From IMG/VR virus record IMGVR_UViG_3300014501_000056, positions 1 through 29,078 of that record: a DNA stretch of 29,078 nucleotides; one strand, written 5' to 3'. This stretch comes from a virus. Positions 12,708 to 19,294 of this stretch are shown piece after piece (position 1 is the stretch's first letter; the number at the start of each line of letters is the position of its first letter). Below the pieces are notes generated by a model. The model was not told where the DNA came from. It worked only from the letters and a program-made list of their open reading frames with translations, and did no database searches. The translations under genes were made by a program, and so were the position numbers.

Positions 12708-13397
12708 ATGTTCCCGATTACTTACGATAACGACGTTCAAAAGCTACCGGGTTGGGCACGCCATGTGGGCGCTCCTTGGGCATCAGTTGCGCCCAAAGTT
12801 TACAGCATGATGGTCGATCCAAAGACAGGGTTTGCCACGTTCGACATTGAAGGATCGGAAGACCCGACGAAGGTGGCTGGCGGCTGCTACTCGCTTGCTC
12901 GTCCCATTCCCCCCGGCGCGACGAACCTCAACCAGACGTACATTTTCACGGTTGATTCTGATTACGCGGCCAACTGCAACTCAACCGAGAACGACGACAT
13001 TTTCACCATTCCCGATCCAAAAAACCCAGCCAATGGCATGAACCTGAACGGCAGCATACAAACCAACAACGCCGAAGGAGGCGAGCTGCAAATCTCTGAC
13101 GCGGCGTCGGGATGGATCAATACCGGCATTTTCCCCGGCATTTTCACGCCGTTCCCTGCGGTTCACACTTTGAAAACGCTGTACCAGCTGAATCGTCCCG
13201 GGGGCATCGTGCTTGTAAACGGCTTCTTATACGATGAAGCCTCGTATCCGCTCGCACCCAGCCTCGGCACCATCGTAGGCGCCGACAAGGGCTGGGCCGA
13301 CCTGAATAAAGTCATGCTGCAAATCCAGCAGATGTTGAAGATCGGCGGTACGAAGTATCAAATCACCTATCAGCACATCAATCTGACCTGGTCATAG
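12708..13397 (+). CDS. Possible lectin-like beta-sandwich protein (229 aa)
   Basis: AAAAGGAGAAAAACCAA before the ATG is a strong Shine-Dalgarno. The sequence is beta-rich, with a middle block TYIFTVDSDYAANCNSTEND and NGSIQTNNAEGGELQISDAA, then FPAVHTLKTLYQLN and GIVLVNGFLYDEASYPL. The spacing suggests a concanavalin-like or jelly-roll fold of a carbohydrate-binding accessory protein, but no residue set proves it. There is no signal peptide. It lies 30 bases after the response regulator gene in the same direction and ends before a terminator, so the pair looks like one unit. Confidence 0.5.
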   Translation: MFPITYDNDVQKLPGWARHVGAPWASVAPKVYSMMVDPKTGFATFDIEGSEDPTKVAGGCYSLARPIPPGATNLNQTYIFTVDSDYAANCNSTENDDIFTIPDPKNPANGMNLNGSIQTNNAEGGELQISDAASGWINTGIFPGIFTPFPAVHTLKTLYQLNRPGGIVLVNGFLYDEASYPLAPSLGTIVGADKGWADLNKVMLQIQQMLKIGGTKYQITYQHINLTWS

Positions 13398-13435
13398 CTT
13401 TTCAGCTGGGTCAAACATCCTCCACCCAGCCAATC

Positions 13436-13466
13436 CCCGGGGCTCCTCGTGAGTCCCGGGTTTTTT
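13436..13466 (+). terminator. Rho-independent terminator
   Basis: CCCGGG-G-CTC, loop CTCGT, GAG-T-CCCGGG, followed by six T. It lies 40 bases after the lectin-like gene. Confidence 0.85.
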
Positions 13467-13471
13467 GCTTT

Positions 13472-13879
13472 TCACTGGGCGCGATAGCTCCATACGAAGA
13501 TCGGCTTTTCATCCGCACGCGACTCCATCGTCTCAGTAAACGTGATTCGCCAGAGTTTTTCGTAGGGCAGCCCGTTTTTGATGTTCCACAGGATCGCGAT
13601 ATCAGCGACCGGCAGACCGTAGTCCACCAATGCAGCAAGGGCCGCGAATCCCTTCGCATCGCTGCCAGAGGCGATCATGTCGACCGTGGGCCGATCATAG
13701 GAGTGACCCTTTCCGCCTTGACATGATTGGCAGGTTTCGATGCCGGCCGTCGCGTGCAACACTCGCACCGCAAAACGGATGCCAACATCGAGGCTCAAAT
13801 AGAACGACTCCGGCATCATCATGTCGCGCAGCGGCCCCTGCTTTGGCGTTCTAGTTTTCAACGGATCAGAGTCTAGCAC
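13472..13879 (-). CDS. Conserved phage protein with CxxC motif (135 aa)
   Basis: Core pattern PESFYLSLDVGIRFAVRVLH, GIETCQSCQGGKGHSYDRPT, FAALAALVDYGLPVADIAIL and NGLPYEKLWRITFTETM. I know this as a recurrent hypothetical protein of phages; the Cys-x2-Cys with following His is probably a metal site. Function is unknown. The start is uncertain: GTG 13879 lacks a Shine-Dalgarno, and the conserved part begins at the ATG triplet near 13820. It converges with the + strand terminator and faces the recombinase gene. Confidence 0.65.
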   Translation of the reverse strand: MLDSDPLKTRTPKQGPLRDMMMPESFYLSLDVGIRFAVRVLHATAGIETCQSCQGGKGHSYDRPTVDMIASGSDAKGFAALAALVDYGLPVADIAILWNIKNGLPYEKLWRITFTETMESRADEKPIFVWSYRAQ

Positions 13880-13883
13880 GGGC

Positions 13884-13913
13884 TGAGAGCTAGGAGCTAG
13901 AAGCTAGGAGCTC
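13884..13913. repeat. AGCTAGGAGCT heptamer repeat
   Basis: Four 7-base units (GAGAGCTAGGAGCTAGAAGC) in the gap between divergent genes. Confidence 0.75.
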
Positions 13914-13924
13914 ACTTTTCCTCA

Positions 13925-13954
13925 TTGCCGCACAGGCCAGCGGCTGGCTATGAT
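13925..13954 (+). promoter_or_regulatory. Promoter with palindrome in the spacer
   Basis: TTGCCG, 18-base spacer, TATGAT. The spacer contains GCCAGC-G-GCTGGC (13936-13948), a perfect inverted repeat placed where a repressor would block polymerase. GTG 13962 lies seven bases after the -10. Confidence 0.5.
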
Positions 13955-13961
13955 CCCGCGC

Positions 13962-15002
13962 GTGCCTCGCGTGGCTACCATTTACGTTTTCCCCTCGCCG
14001 GCGCCTCGTCCCGCGCCCGCGGCTTTCCCTTTTCGCCTCACCCCGCCTGAACCGCCCATGCCCAAAAAACCTCGCCAGCGGCGCAAGCCTCCCGTATCGC
14101 TGAGCGATGAGCAATTCCTCGCCTTGCTGCAGAAGGCGCAAGAGCACCGCGTGCGCGACTGGATCCTGATTCTCTTTACCTACTGCCACGGCTTTCGCGC
14201 CAGCGAGCCGCTGGCCGTGACCGCCGCCGACTTCGATTTGAAAGAAGGGAAAGTATTCGTCCGCCGCGGCAAGGGAAGCGAGGGCGGCTGGCAAGATCTG
14301 ATGTCCTGGCCCGACAACCCGCTGCTCGATGAGCGGACGGCGATCGAGTACTGGCTGGCCAACCGGGAGCGGTTTGGGGTGAAGGGCGGGGCAAAGGCGA
14401 AGAAGCTGTCAGCTCTCAGCTCTCAGCTTTCAGTCCAAAAAATGCAACAATCTACAAAGATTGTTACATTTTTGCCGGAAGGGCCAGAAAAGCTGCCGCC
14501 CGGGGACATTTGGGCATGGCCGCCTCCCGACAAGCCAGCTGGTGGCTCAGAACCTCTACCGGACCCCTCCGGAGCGCACAGCGAGACTGGGAATCGCAGC
14601 CTGGGGCTTTCTAGCGCGAATCCTACAAAAAATGTTGTGTACACCGAAACAAATTGTATTCCTCCCGCGGTGGTCAACGACCAACGACCAACGACCGACG
14701 GACGCCTTTTCCCGATCAGCCGCACCCAATTCTGGCGCCTGGTCCACAAATACGCTCTCGCCGCTGGGATCCCGAAGCGGAAGTGCAAAACCCACATGCT
14801 CAAGCACACTATCGCGAAGCACCTGGTCCGGGCCGGACATCCGGTCAACGAGATCATGGAGTGGATGGGCTGGCGATCAATGGAAACCATGATGTGGTAC
14901 ATCCGGGCAGACGAGGAAGAGTTGGGCCAACGAATCGGCGACAGAATGCGCAACATGCAGGGCCTGCGGCCCGCACGGCAAGGGAGTTTGTTTCGCGAAT
15001 AA
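13962..15002 (+). CDS. Tyrosine recombinase with altered catalytic box
   Basis: The catalytic domain of the phage integrase family is recognisable: ILFTYCHGFRASEPLAVTAA (Arg I present), then THMLKHTIAKHLVRAGHPVN and MGWRSMETMMWYIRAD with the nucleophile Tyr. Arg II of H-x-x-R is Lys (HMLK), and the His of the GH box is Trp, which Cre also uses. Between the boxes lie ~110 residues (KKLSALSSQ to NDQRPTTDG) translated from heptamer repeats, a CAACGAC tandem repeat and other noncoding-like DNA. There is no N-terminal core-binding domain of normal length. Start uncertain: leaderless GTG 13962 or ATG 14058. Probably resolves or inverts phage DNA, or is inactive. Confidence 0.7.
   Translation: MPRVATIYVFPSPAPRPAPAAFPFRLTPPEPPMPKKPRQRRKPPVSLSDEQFLALLQKAQEHRVRDWILILFTYCHGFRASEPLAVTAADFDLKEGKVFVRRGKGSEGGWQDLMSWPDNPLLDERTAIEYWLANRERFGVKGGAKAKKLSALSSQLSVQKMQQSTKIVTFLPEGPEKLPPGDIWAWPPPDKPAGGSEPLPDPSGAHSETGNRSLGLSSANPTKNVVYTETNCIPPAVVNDQRPTTDGRLFPISRTQFWRLVHKYALAAGIPKRKCKTHMLKHTIAKHLVRAGHPVNEIMEWMGWRSMETMMWYIRADEEELGQRIGDRMRNMQGLRPARQGSLFRE
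14403..14433. repeat. TCAGCTN heptamer repeat inside recombinase
   Basis: Four 7-base units (CTGTCAGCTCTCAGCTCTCA and on) read in frame within the recombinase gene. Confidence 0.7.
14437..14473. repeat. Inverted repeat inside recombinase insertion
   Basis: AAAAAATGCAACAATCT, four-base loop, AGATTGTTACATTTTT: near-perfect 16-base arms, AT-rich in a GC-rich gene. It could be a protein-binding site or transcriptional pause hairpin. Confidence 0.6.
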
Positions 15003-15196
15003 TCGTGGTGATACCAGCAAATGCTCTCTCGCTCTCTGCACGTCCGTTTTGTCCAAGATGAAATGACGTTTCGCTTCGCCTACCGTGCGGACGAAGATAG
15101 CCGAGCGGATGGATCGCGCATGGGCGACGTATTCGTTGATCCAGCGGAAAGGAATTTCTAGGCATTTCGACTGCCATATGTTTTTCTCAGATGCTA

Positions 15197-15255
15197 TTGC
15201 GGCGCTCGGTGATCCCTGCTATCTTCTGGTCCCAAGCCGAAAGCCAGCGGCTGAC
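15197..15255 (+). promoter_or_regulatory. Promoter with palindrome in the leader (ParB-like unit)
   Basis: TTGCGG (15197-15202), 17-base spacer, TATCTT (15220-15225). AAAGCCAGCGGCTGACTT follows in the leader near 15239, as at the promoters at 1698 and 11734. The 284-base gap 15003-15286 holds this promoter and no convincing gene. Confidence 0.5.
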
Positions 15256-15286
15256 TTCACAAAATCAACAGGGAGGAAAACATAAA

Positions 15287-16255
15287 ATGTTACAGCCCAT
15301 GCCGAACAGCGACAAACACCAAATCCCGGCGCAACCTGGAGGACCGGAGGAAGTACAGCAGGGCCTCGCCGAGCTCTATCCAAACTTCACCGCCCAAATT
15401 GAGCGGATCACCCCTGCTCTAGCTAAAGAGTGGTTAGAGCGGAGCATGCTTGGGAACCGCGACTGGAAAGCCAAAACCATCGCTGGCCTCAGACAGGAGT
15501 TCCTGCGAGGGAAGATGGGTGTAAATGGCGAGTCGATCATCTTTGATGACGAGGGGAATATCTTAGACGGCAGCCATCGTCTGCGCGTGTGCGTGGAGAC
15601 GGGCATCACATTTGATTACCTTGTCGTTCGAGGAGTCGACCCGAGAAGAAGGCCAATGATTGACACCGGCAGTATGCGCGACATTGCCGACGACCTCACG
15701 ATGGAGATGCCATCGCAACGAAAAATCCATCGCGTCATTCAAAGCATGTTCCCGCTAGTACTGCAGTACTGCGGGCACAGCTCAGGGGTCGGGGCAAATG
15801 CGTATTGGAGAACCGTTCCCGGTCGGCGGGAGATTTTGGATGTGCATCCCGCTATCAGGGAAGCTGCGGCCAAAGTTGACCTCCAAACCAAGTCCATCGT
15901 CCCGCCGGGAGTCGTGGGCAGCCTCTACTACTTCGGCGGCTTCGCGCATGCCGCAGAAACGACTGAGTTCGTGGCTCAACTCATAAATGGCCTCAATTGT
16001 AATGCTGGCGACCCGGCCTACACCGTGCGCGAGTACCTCAATGCGACAAATCGCAAACTGGTTAAACTTCACAGTAAGATGCGGGCTTGGGAGATTTTTA
16101 TAAGCTGTGCCTATGGGCTGCGTCAGTTTATCGAGGGCGAAAAGATGGAACGGTTACGTTTGCCTGCTCAGGTTGCCATTCCCGGCGCGGCCCCCGCCGC
16201 AATTGCCATCCACCTTGGCTTGGAGGCGGAAATCGATAGCACCGAGGGTGCATAG
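15287..16255 (+). CDS. ParB-like N-terminal domain protein (322 aa)
   Basis: The start ATG 15287 follows CAGGGAGGAAAACATAAA, a good Shine-Dalgarno. Residues ~45-135 show ITPALAKEWLERSMLGNRDW, LRQEFLRGKMGVNGESIIFD, GNILDGSHRLRVCVETG and VVRGVDPRRRPMIDTGSMRD. This is the ParB/sulfiredoxin-like fold as used by a large family of phage and plasmid proteins; the G-S-H-R box is its nucleotide-binding signature (GEHR/GQHR in relatives). The C-terminal ~180 residues are helical. The role is probably DNA-related or regulatory rather than partition, since no ParA is present. Confidence 0.7.
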   Translation: MLQPMPNSDKHQIPAQPGGPEEVQQGLAELYPNFTAQIERITPALAKEWLERSMLGNRDWKAKTIAGLRQEFLRGKMGVNGESIIFDDEGNILDGSHRLRVCVETGITFDYLVVRGVDPRRRPMIDTGSMRDIADDLTMEMPSQRKIHRVIQSMFPLVLQYCGHSSGVGANAYWRTVPGRREILDVHPAIREAAAKVDLQTKSIVPPGVVGSLYYFGGFAHAAETTEFVAQLINGLNCNAGDPAYTVREYLNATNRKLVKLHSKMRAWEIFISCAYGLRQFIEGEKMERLRLPAQVAIPGAAPAAIAIHLGLEAEIDSTEGA

Positions 16256-16258
16256 CCG

Positions 16259-16573
16259 GTGGAACGACGAAGCTTTTTTCGAATGCTGATTGGGGGCGTG
16301 GCGATGGCTGCCCCCGTCAGAACATTCCCCTTTCGCGTCTTCAGCTTCCCAAGCGAGATTCGGGTTGTGCAGGGGTTTAGCTGGCTCCCCATGGACGTGC
16401 ACCCCAAGATCCTCAGGGATATGCTATTGAGACCGGATCTTTTGGATCATATTGAGCCAAGCGAAGTCGTCCCCTTCATACGCGCTGCAGAGGACCTCGG
16501 TTGCGAGAGCTGCATCGTGGGGCTTCGCCGATTTCGGGAGGGGAGGCTGGAGGCTGTTAGAAATGAAAACTGA
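16259..16573 (+). CDS. Small protein with twin-arginine-like N-terminus (104 aa)
   Basis: GTG start three bases after the preceding stop. The N-terminus ERRSFFRMLIGGVAMAAPV has the twin-arginine pattern R-R-x-F-F-R and a short hydrophobic stretch, and its DNA is alike to the starts of the genes at 25661 and 26024. The remainder (DVHPKILRDMLLRPDLLDHI, EVVPFIRAAEDLGCESCIVG) is a helical domain that I do not recognise and that the other two lack. Export is possible but unproven; the hydrophobic part is short. It overlaps the next gene by 11 bases. Confidence 0.55.
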   Translation: MERRSFFRMLIGGVAMAAPVRTFPFRVFSFPSEIRVVQGFSWLPMDVHPKILRDMLLRPDLLDHIEPSEVVPFIRAAEDLGCESCIVGLRRFREGRLEAVRNEN

Positions 16574-16901
16574 AACTCACTATGACCTCGGTAGATGCGA
16601 ACTGGAAGTACGAATCGAAGCCGATACGCCCGCTGAGGAAGCAATCATTGAAGCCATTCGACAGGGGAAAATTGCGCCCGTCTTAATTGACCGTTGTCAC
16701 ATCGGGATGCACAAGCATTTTGTAAAATTCGGGTTGCCCATTGGGAAGCTCTACGGCGTTGAGTTTCACGAGGGCGGCGAAAGGGATCGTGATTTGCAGA
16801 CTAACGTGATCCATGTTTACGGAGAATGCCACCTGCCGCTGCCTGAAGTTTCCGCCGAAAGACGCCTAGTTGTGATCCAACACCCCAAACCGGGAACCTA
16901 A
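16563..16901 (+). CDS. Hypothetical protein (112 aa)
   Basis: The start ATG 16563 is set by GGAGGCTGTTAGAA; the frame is open further upstream but without signal. YDLGRCELEVRIEADTPAEE is followed by IDRCHIGMHKHFVKFGLPIG, LYGVEFHEGGERDRD and VYGECHLPLPEV. Several Cys/His could bind metal. No family is recognised. It is translationally linked to the preceding gene by an 11-base overlap. Confidence 0.6.
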   Translation: MKTETHYDLGRCELEVRIEADTPAEEAIIEAIRQGKIAPVLIDRCHIGMHKHFVKFGLPIGKLYGVEFHEGGERDRDLQTNVIHVYGECHLPLPEVSAERRLVVIQHPKPGT

Positions 16902-16903
16902 AA

Positions 16904-16978
16904 ATGCAGAAACTGCTGGATGCTTTGCGCAAGATCGCAGAGGAACTGGAAAGTGAACTCGCAGCGACGACTTTGTAA
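16904..16978 (+). CDS. Possible micropeptide (24 aa)
   Basis: MQKLLDALRKIAEELESELA and four more residues: a single charged amphipathic helix, starting two bases after the previous stop and ending 19 bases before the next gene. Spacing fits an operon gene, but there is no distinct Shine-Dalgarno. It could be chance. Confidence 0.3.
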   Translation: MQKLLDALRKIAEELESELAATTL

Positions 16979-16997
16979 ATAAAAAGGTTGTGATCTT

Positions 16998-17384
16998 ATG
17001 ACTGATTCACTATTGACTGGAGATTGTGGCGTTTGCATCGGTACTGATAATAGCGACCTTACTGAGTTTTGGAGTTCCGAAACCGTTACGGCACGCAAGG
17101 CTCACAAGTGCTGCGAATGCCGCTTACCTATTCTTCCGGGGCAAAACTATGAACGATCTGCAGGTATATCGGATGGCGAAATGTGGAGCCACAAAACCTG
17201 CCTTCTATGTCAAGAAATCCGCGATGCCATGCGCTGCAGTAATGGATTCTATTACGAATGTCTTTGGGAGGAAATGCGGGATTACGTCTTTCCTGAGATG
17301 ACCACTGGGTGCTTAGATAGGCTTAAAACAGTAGCGGCAAAGCAATTTCTCATTGAACGATGGAAGAAATGGAAAGGTTTATGA
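16998..17384 (+). CDS. Cysteine-rich zinc-binding phage protein (128 aa)
   Basis: Residues ~30-75: ARKAHKCCECRLPILPGQNY and EMWSHKTCLLCQEI give two Cys-x2-Cys pairs separated by ~30 residues, a treble-clef or rubredoxin-type zinc site. The C-terminal half has FYYECLWEEMRDYVFPEM. This type, 'H-CxxCxxxIxxGxxY', is common in phage early regions; function unknown. The last bases overlap the next ATG as ATGA. Its first 13 bases (ATGACTGATTCAC) are identical to those of the next gene. Confidence 0.65.
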   Translation: MTDSLLTGDCGVCIGTDNSDLTEFWSSETVTARKAHKCCECRLPILPGQNYERSAGISDGEMWSHKTCLLCQEIRDAMRCSNGFYYECLWEEMRDYVFPEMTTGCLDRLKTVAAKQFLIERWKKWKGL

Positions 17385-17741
17385 CTGATTCACGCAAAGA
17401 TAAAGCCGTAGAAAAGTTCGAAGAGTGGGCGTTGCTCGAATTGTTTGGACACCAGCGCCTCGCCGGCCGCGTTACCGGAACAGCAGCTCGGCGGCGCCAG
17501 CTTCGTCCGCGTCGACGTGCCGCAGGATGACGGCAAGAAAAAAGGCTGGAAGCTGACTCGGCTCTACAATCCGTCGGCGATCTATTCCATTACGCCGGTC
17601 ACGGAAGAGACTGCCCGCATGGTCGCGCGCTCGATCACGCCCGAACCGGTCTCGCGCTGGGACGTTGCCGAGATGGTGAAGCAGTCGAAACTGAAGCTGC
17701 AGGCCCGCTCCTCCGGAGACGCATTCGAAGACGCCGGATGA
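17381..17741 (+). pseudogene. Conserved phage gene split by a +1 frameshift
   Basis: From ATG 17381 the frame reads KAVEKFEEWALLELFGHQRL-AGRVT and then becomes nonsense ending in TGA near 17529. The next frame continues EQQLGGASFVRVDVPQDDGK, RLYNPSAIYSITPVTEETAR to a stop at 17741. Together these match a phage family I know as 'FE-WA-LELFGH-R-AGRVTEQ-IGG-SFxRVDVP'. One extra G in ACCGGAACAG (about 17475-17480) explains the shift. It is either a mutation, a sequencing error or programmed +1 shifting. The first half overlaps the zinc protein by four bases. Confidence 0.75.
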
Positions 17742-17756
17742 AATGGCCTGAGACAA

Positions 17757-17801
17757 ATCCCCACCCTAAACGCCGAAAGGCGCGTTTAGAATGGGGCACC
17801 C
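17757..17801. repeat. GGGGCACCC half element
   Basis: TCCCCACCCTAAACGCC, loop, GGCGCGTTTAGAATGGGGCACCC: a single hairpin half without its partner, after the frameshifted gene. Confidence 0.8.
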
Positions 17802-17831
17802 AAGCTAAGAGCTAGAAGCTAGCGGCTAGCT
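17802..17831. repeat. AGCTAGAAGCT heptamer repeat
   Basis: AAGCTAAGAGCTAGAAGCTA and on, directly after the half element. Confidence 0.7.
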
Positions 17832-17838
17832 TTTCTTC

Positions 17839-17868
17839 TTGCGAAGCAAGTGCGGATCACACTACTAT
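17839..17868 (+). promoter_or_regulatory. Promoter of the RHH gene
   Basis: TTGCGA (17839-17844), 18-base spacer, TACTAT (17863-17868); the ATG follows seven bases later, implying a leaderless mRNA. Confidence 0.5.
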
Positions 17869-17875
17869 TGCGCTC

Positions 17876-18184
17876 ATGAAGAAAAAAGCTGCGCTCACGA
17901 AAAAGAAGAAGCTGAAGACCACGCCAAAAATGAAGATCAAAGCCTCGGCCGCGAAAAAGGCCGCCCCGAAGAAACTTGCCGAGGGCGATCCCTACGCCAA
18001 GCGCATCTTCGTGCGCTTCGATGATGCTTCGCAGAAGGAGCTCGTCCGCAAAGCCGCCAAAGCCTCCGAACTCAGCCTCAGCCGCTACTGCGCCCTGGCC
18101 GCGGTGAACATGGCCAAAGAAGGCTGGAAGCCGGAACTGAAGCCGGAAGCGGTCGAGAGCGCGAAGGCGGCAAAAGCCAGTTAG
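17876..18184 (+). CDS. Lysine-rich ribbon-helix-helix protein (102 aa)
   Basis: Residues 1-40 are a Lys/Ala tail similar to histone H1 C-termini (MKKKAALTKKKKLKTTPKMK). Residues ~42-88 (KRIFVRFDDASQKELVRKAA, SELSLSRYCALAAVNMAKEG) fit a ribbon-helix-helix DNA-binding domain: a beta strand, then two helices, as in Arc or MobC-like proteins. So it is likely a DNA-binding regulator or nucleoid-like protein. It has its own promoter and terminator and stands apart from neighbours, as a phage regulator would. Confidence 0.6.
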   Translation: MKKKAALTKKKKLKTTPKMKIKASAAKKAAPKKLAEGDPYAKRIFVRFDDASQKELVRKAAKASELSLSRYCALAAVNMAKEGWKPELKPEAVESAKAAKAS

Positions 18185-18286
18185 AATTTCGAGCGGGGGA
18201 AACGCGCACCACTAAAAGGCCGTCGACAAAAACCCCCACCGCGACGGGATGGAGCACACCATCCCCAGGACCCGTGGGATGCGGGC

Positions 18287-18328
18287 AGGGCAGTCAGCAT
18301 GGCGCTGGCTGCCCTTGTTTTGTTTTGA
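18287..18328 (+). terminator. Probable rho-independent terminator
   Basis: AGGGCAGTCAGC, four-base loop region, GCTGGCTGCCCT (one G-U pair), then TTGTTTTGTTTT. It follows the RHH gene. Confidence 0.75.
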
Positions 18329-18332
18329 TTTT

Positions 18333-18458
18333 GGGTGCCCCATTCTAACCTCGGGTTCTTCGAGGTTAGGGTGGGGATTTTGTTTTGTGGGAAGAGTCAA
18401 GATCAAAGTCAAAAGCCCCACCCTAAACGCTGAACGGCGCGTTTAGAATGGGGCACCC
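18333..18458. repeat. GGGTGCCCC composite hairpin element, copy 4 (variant stem)
   Basis: The left half has an AACCTCG/CGAGGTT inner stem instead of AAACGCG/CGTTT; the right half has AAACGC/GCGTTT. The outer GGGTGCCCCATTCT and AGAATGGGGCACCC are unchanged. It lies between convergent transcripts. Confidence 0.8.
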
Positions 18459-18465
18459 GCCGCCG

Positions 18466-18774
18466 CTACGCGGCTTGCGCGAGGCGTTGTTCGACGATGG
18501 CGCCGACGCTCATGTCTTCCGTGACGTCGAACGGAGTGATCATGCCGAGCCAGTGCCGTCCACCCTGGAAGCTGGGATGGAAGATCAGCGTCACGCCTTG
18601 TGCGCCGCCGCTGCCGGGGCCCGGAGTTTCAAACTTCACTCCCGTGCCGCCGAGAATGTTGGTAATGTCGGCCTTCAGCGTATTCAAATCGACGCCTGTC
18701 AGCTCGCAGGTGCGCGGCTGCGGATGAGTCAGCGTCAGCACCGCGCGGTAATTCTTCACGATGGTGGGATTCAT
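18466..18774 (-). CDS. Hypothetical protein, last gene of leftward operon (102 aa)
   Basis: AAAAAAGGAGATCTGTCC precedes the ATG, a strong Shine-Dalgarno. Reads NPTIVKNYRAVLTLTHPQPR, then DLNTLKADITNILGGTGVKF, a Gly-rich turn, QGVTLIFHPSFQGGRHWLGM and a C-terminal VGAIVEQRLAQAA. Probably a small alpha/beta protein; not a family I recognise. Only eight bases separate its stop codon from the terminator-like hairpin repeat. Confidence 0.6.
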   Translation of the reverse strand: MNPTIVKNYRAVLTLTHPQPRTCELTGVDLNTLKADITNILGGTGVKFETPGPGSGGAQGVTLIFHPSFQGGRHWLGMITPFDVTEDMSVGAIVEQRLAQAA

Positions 18775-18811
18775 GGGACAGATCTCCTTTTTTGGGAAAC
18801 TGGGATTTTGG

Positions 18812-18845
18812 ATTGAGTCATTGACTCATTGAATCAGTGAATCAT
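18812..18845. repeat. TGANTCAA octamer array, copy 7
   Basis: Four units upstream of the 102-residue gene (minus strand), here followed by a normal Shine-Dalgarno, unlike most other copies. Confidence 0.75.
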
Positions 18846-18872
18846 TTCCAACCCTTTGTATCACAAAGCCAG

Positions 18873-18942
18873 CGGGTGCCCCATCTTTGGGTGCCCCATT
18901 CTTCGCCGGTTTTGCGAAGAGTGGGAAATCGAAAGGTGGTGA
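18873..18942. repeat. GGGTGCCCC element, TTCGC-stem type
   Basis: GGGTGCCCCATCTTT then GGGTGCCCCATTCTTCGCC...GCGAAGAGTGGGA: the reverse complement of the arrangement at 2671-2751. AAAGCCAGC lies directly left of it. Confidence 0.75.
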
Positions 18943-18955
18943 TTTTGACTTTCCG

Positions 18956-19294
18956 TCACGCGAGTCGGTGCTTGCCGTTAATTTTCGCCGGCGGGATTAG
19001 TTCGGAGCTGAGGCGGCCAGTCGTTTCGAGCATCCGCTCGGGATTGAGATTCGGCTTGCCAAAGAATTTGTCGACGTCGGTGAAATCGCCAGTGACCTCG
19101 CGATATTTCACTTCAACCTGGACGGCTTTGGTGATTGCCTGCGACACGCGCACGATCGCATTGGCGCGCTCGATCTCGCGCTGCAGCAGCGCTTCTTTTT
19201 CGGGATCCAGTTTTTCGCCCTGCGCATAGTCGCCCAGACTTTCAAGCGCGGCAAACAGATGATTGCGCAGATCTTCCATCGTGTTCTTCGGCAT
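18956..19294 (-). CDS. Conserved phage protein (112 aa)
   Basis: PKNTMEDLRNHLFAALESLG is the start of a recurrent small phage protein usually found near replication and HNH genes; ANAIVRVSQAITKAVQVEVK follows, then a loose C-terminus. Function unknown. The gene begins inside the 3' end of the HNH gene (53-base overlap) with AAAGGAAAAAACG as Shine-Dalgarno. It is helical throughout. Confidence 0.65.
   Translation of the reverse strand: MPKNTMEDLRNHLFAALESLGDYAQGEKLDPEKEALLQREIERANAIVRVSQAITKAVQVEVKYREVTGDFTDVDKFFGKPNLNPERMLETTGRLSSELIPPAKINGKHRLA

Noticed and set aside
15003-15185. Minus-strand open frame with protein-like text (FRWINEYVAHARSIRSAIFV)
   Set aside because: The amino acid text looks plausible, but there is no ATG/GTG/TTG start with a signal after the upstream stop, and it runs on as antisense through the recombinase gene. 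It may be a remnant of a gene; not supported enough to list.
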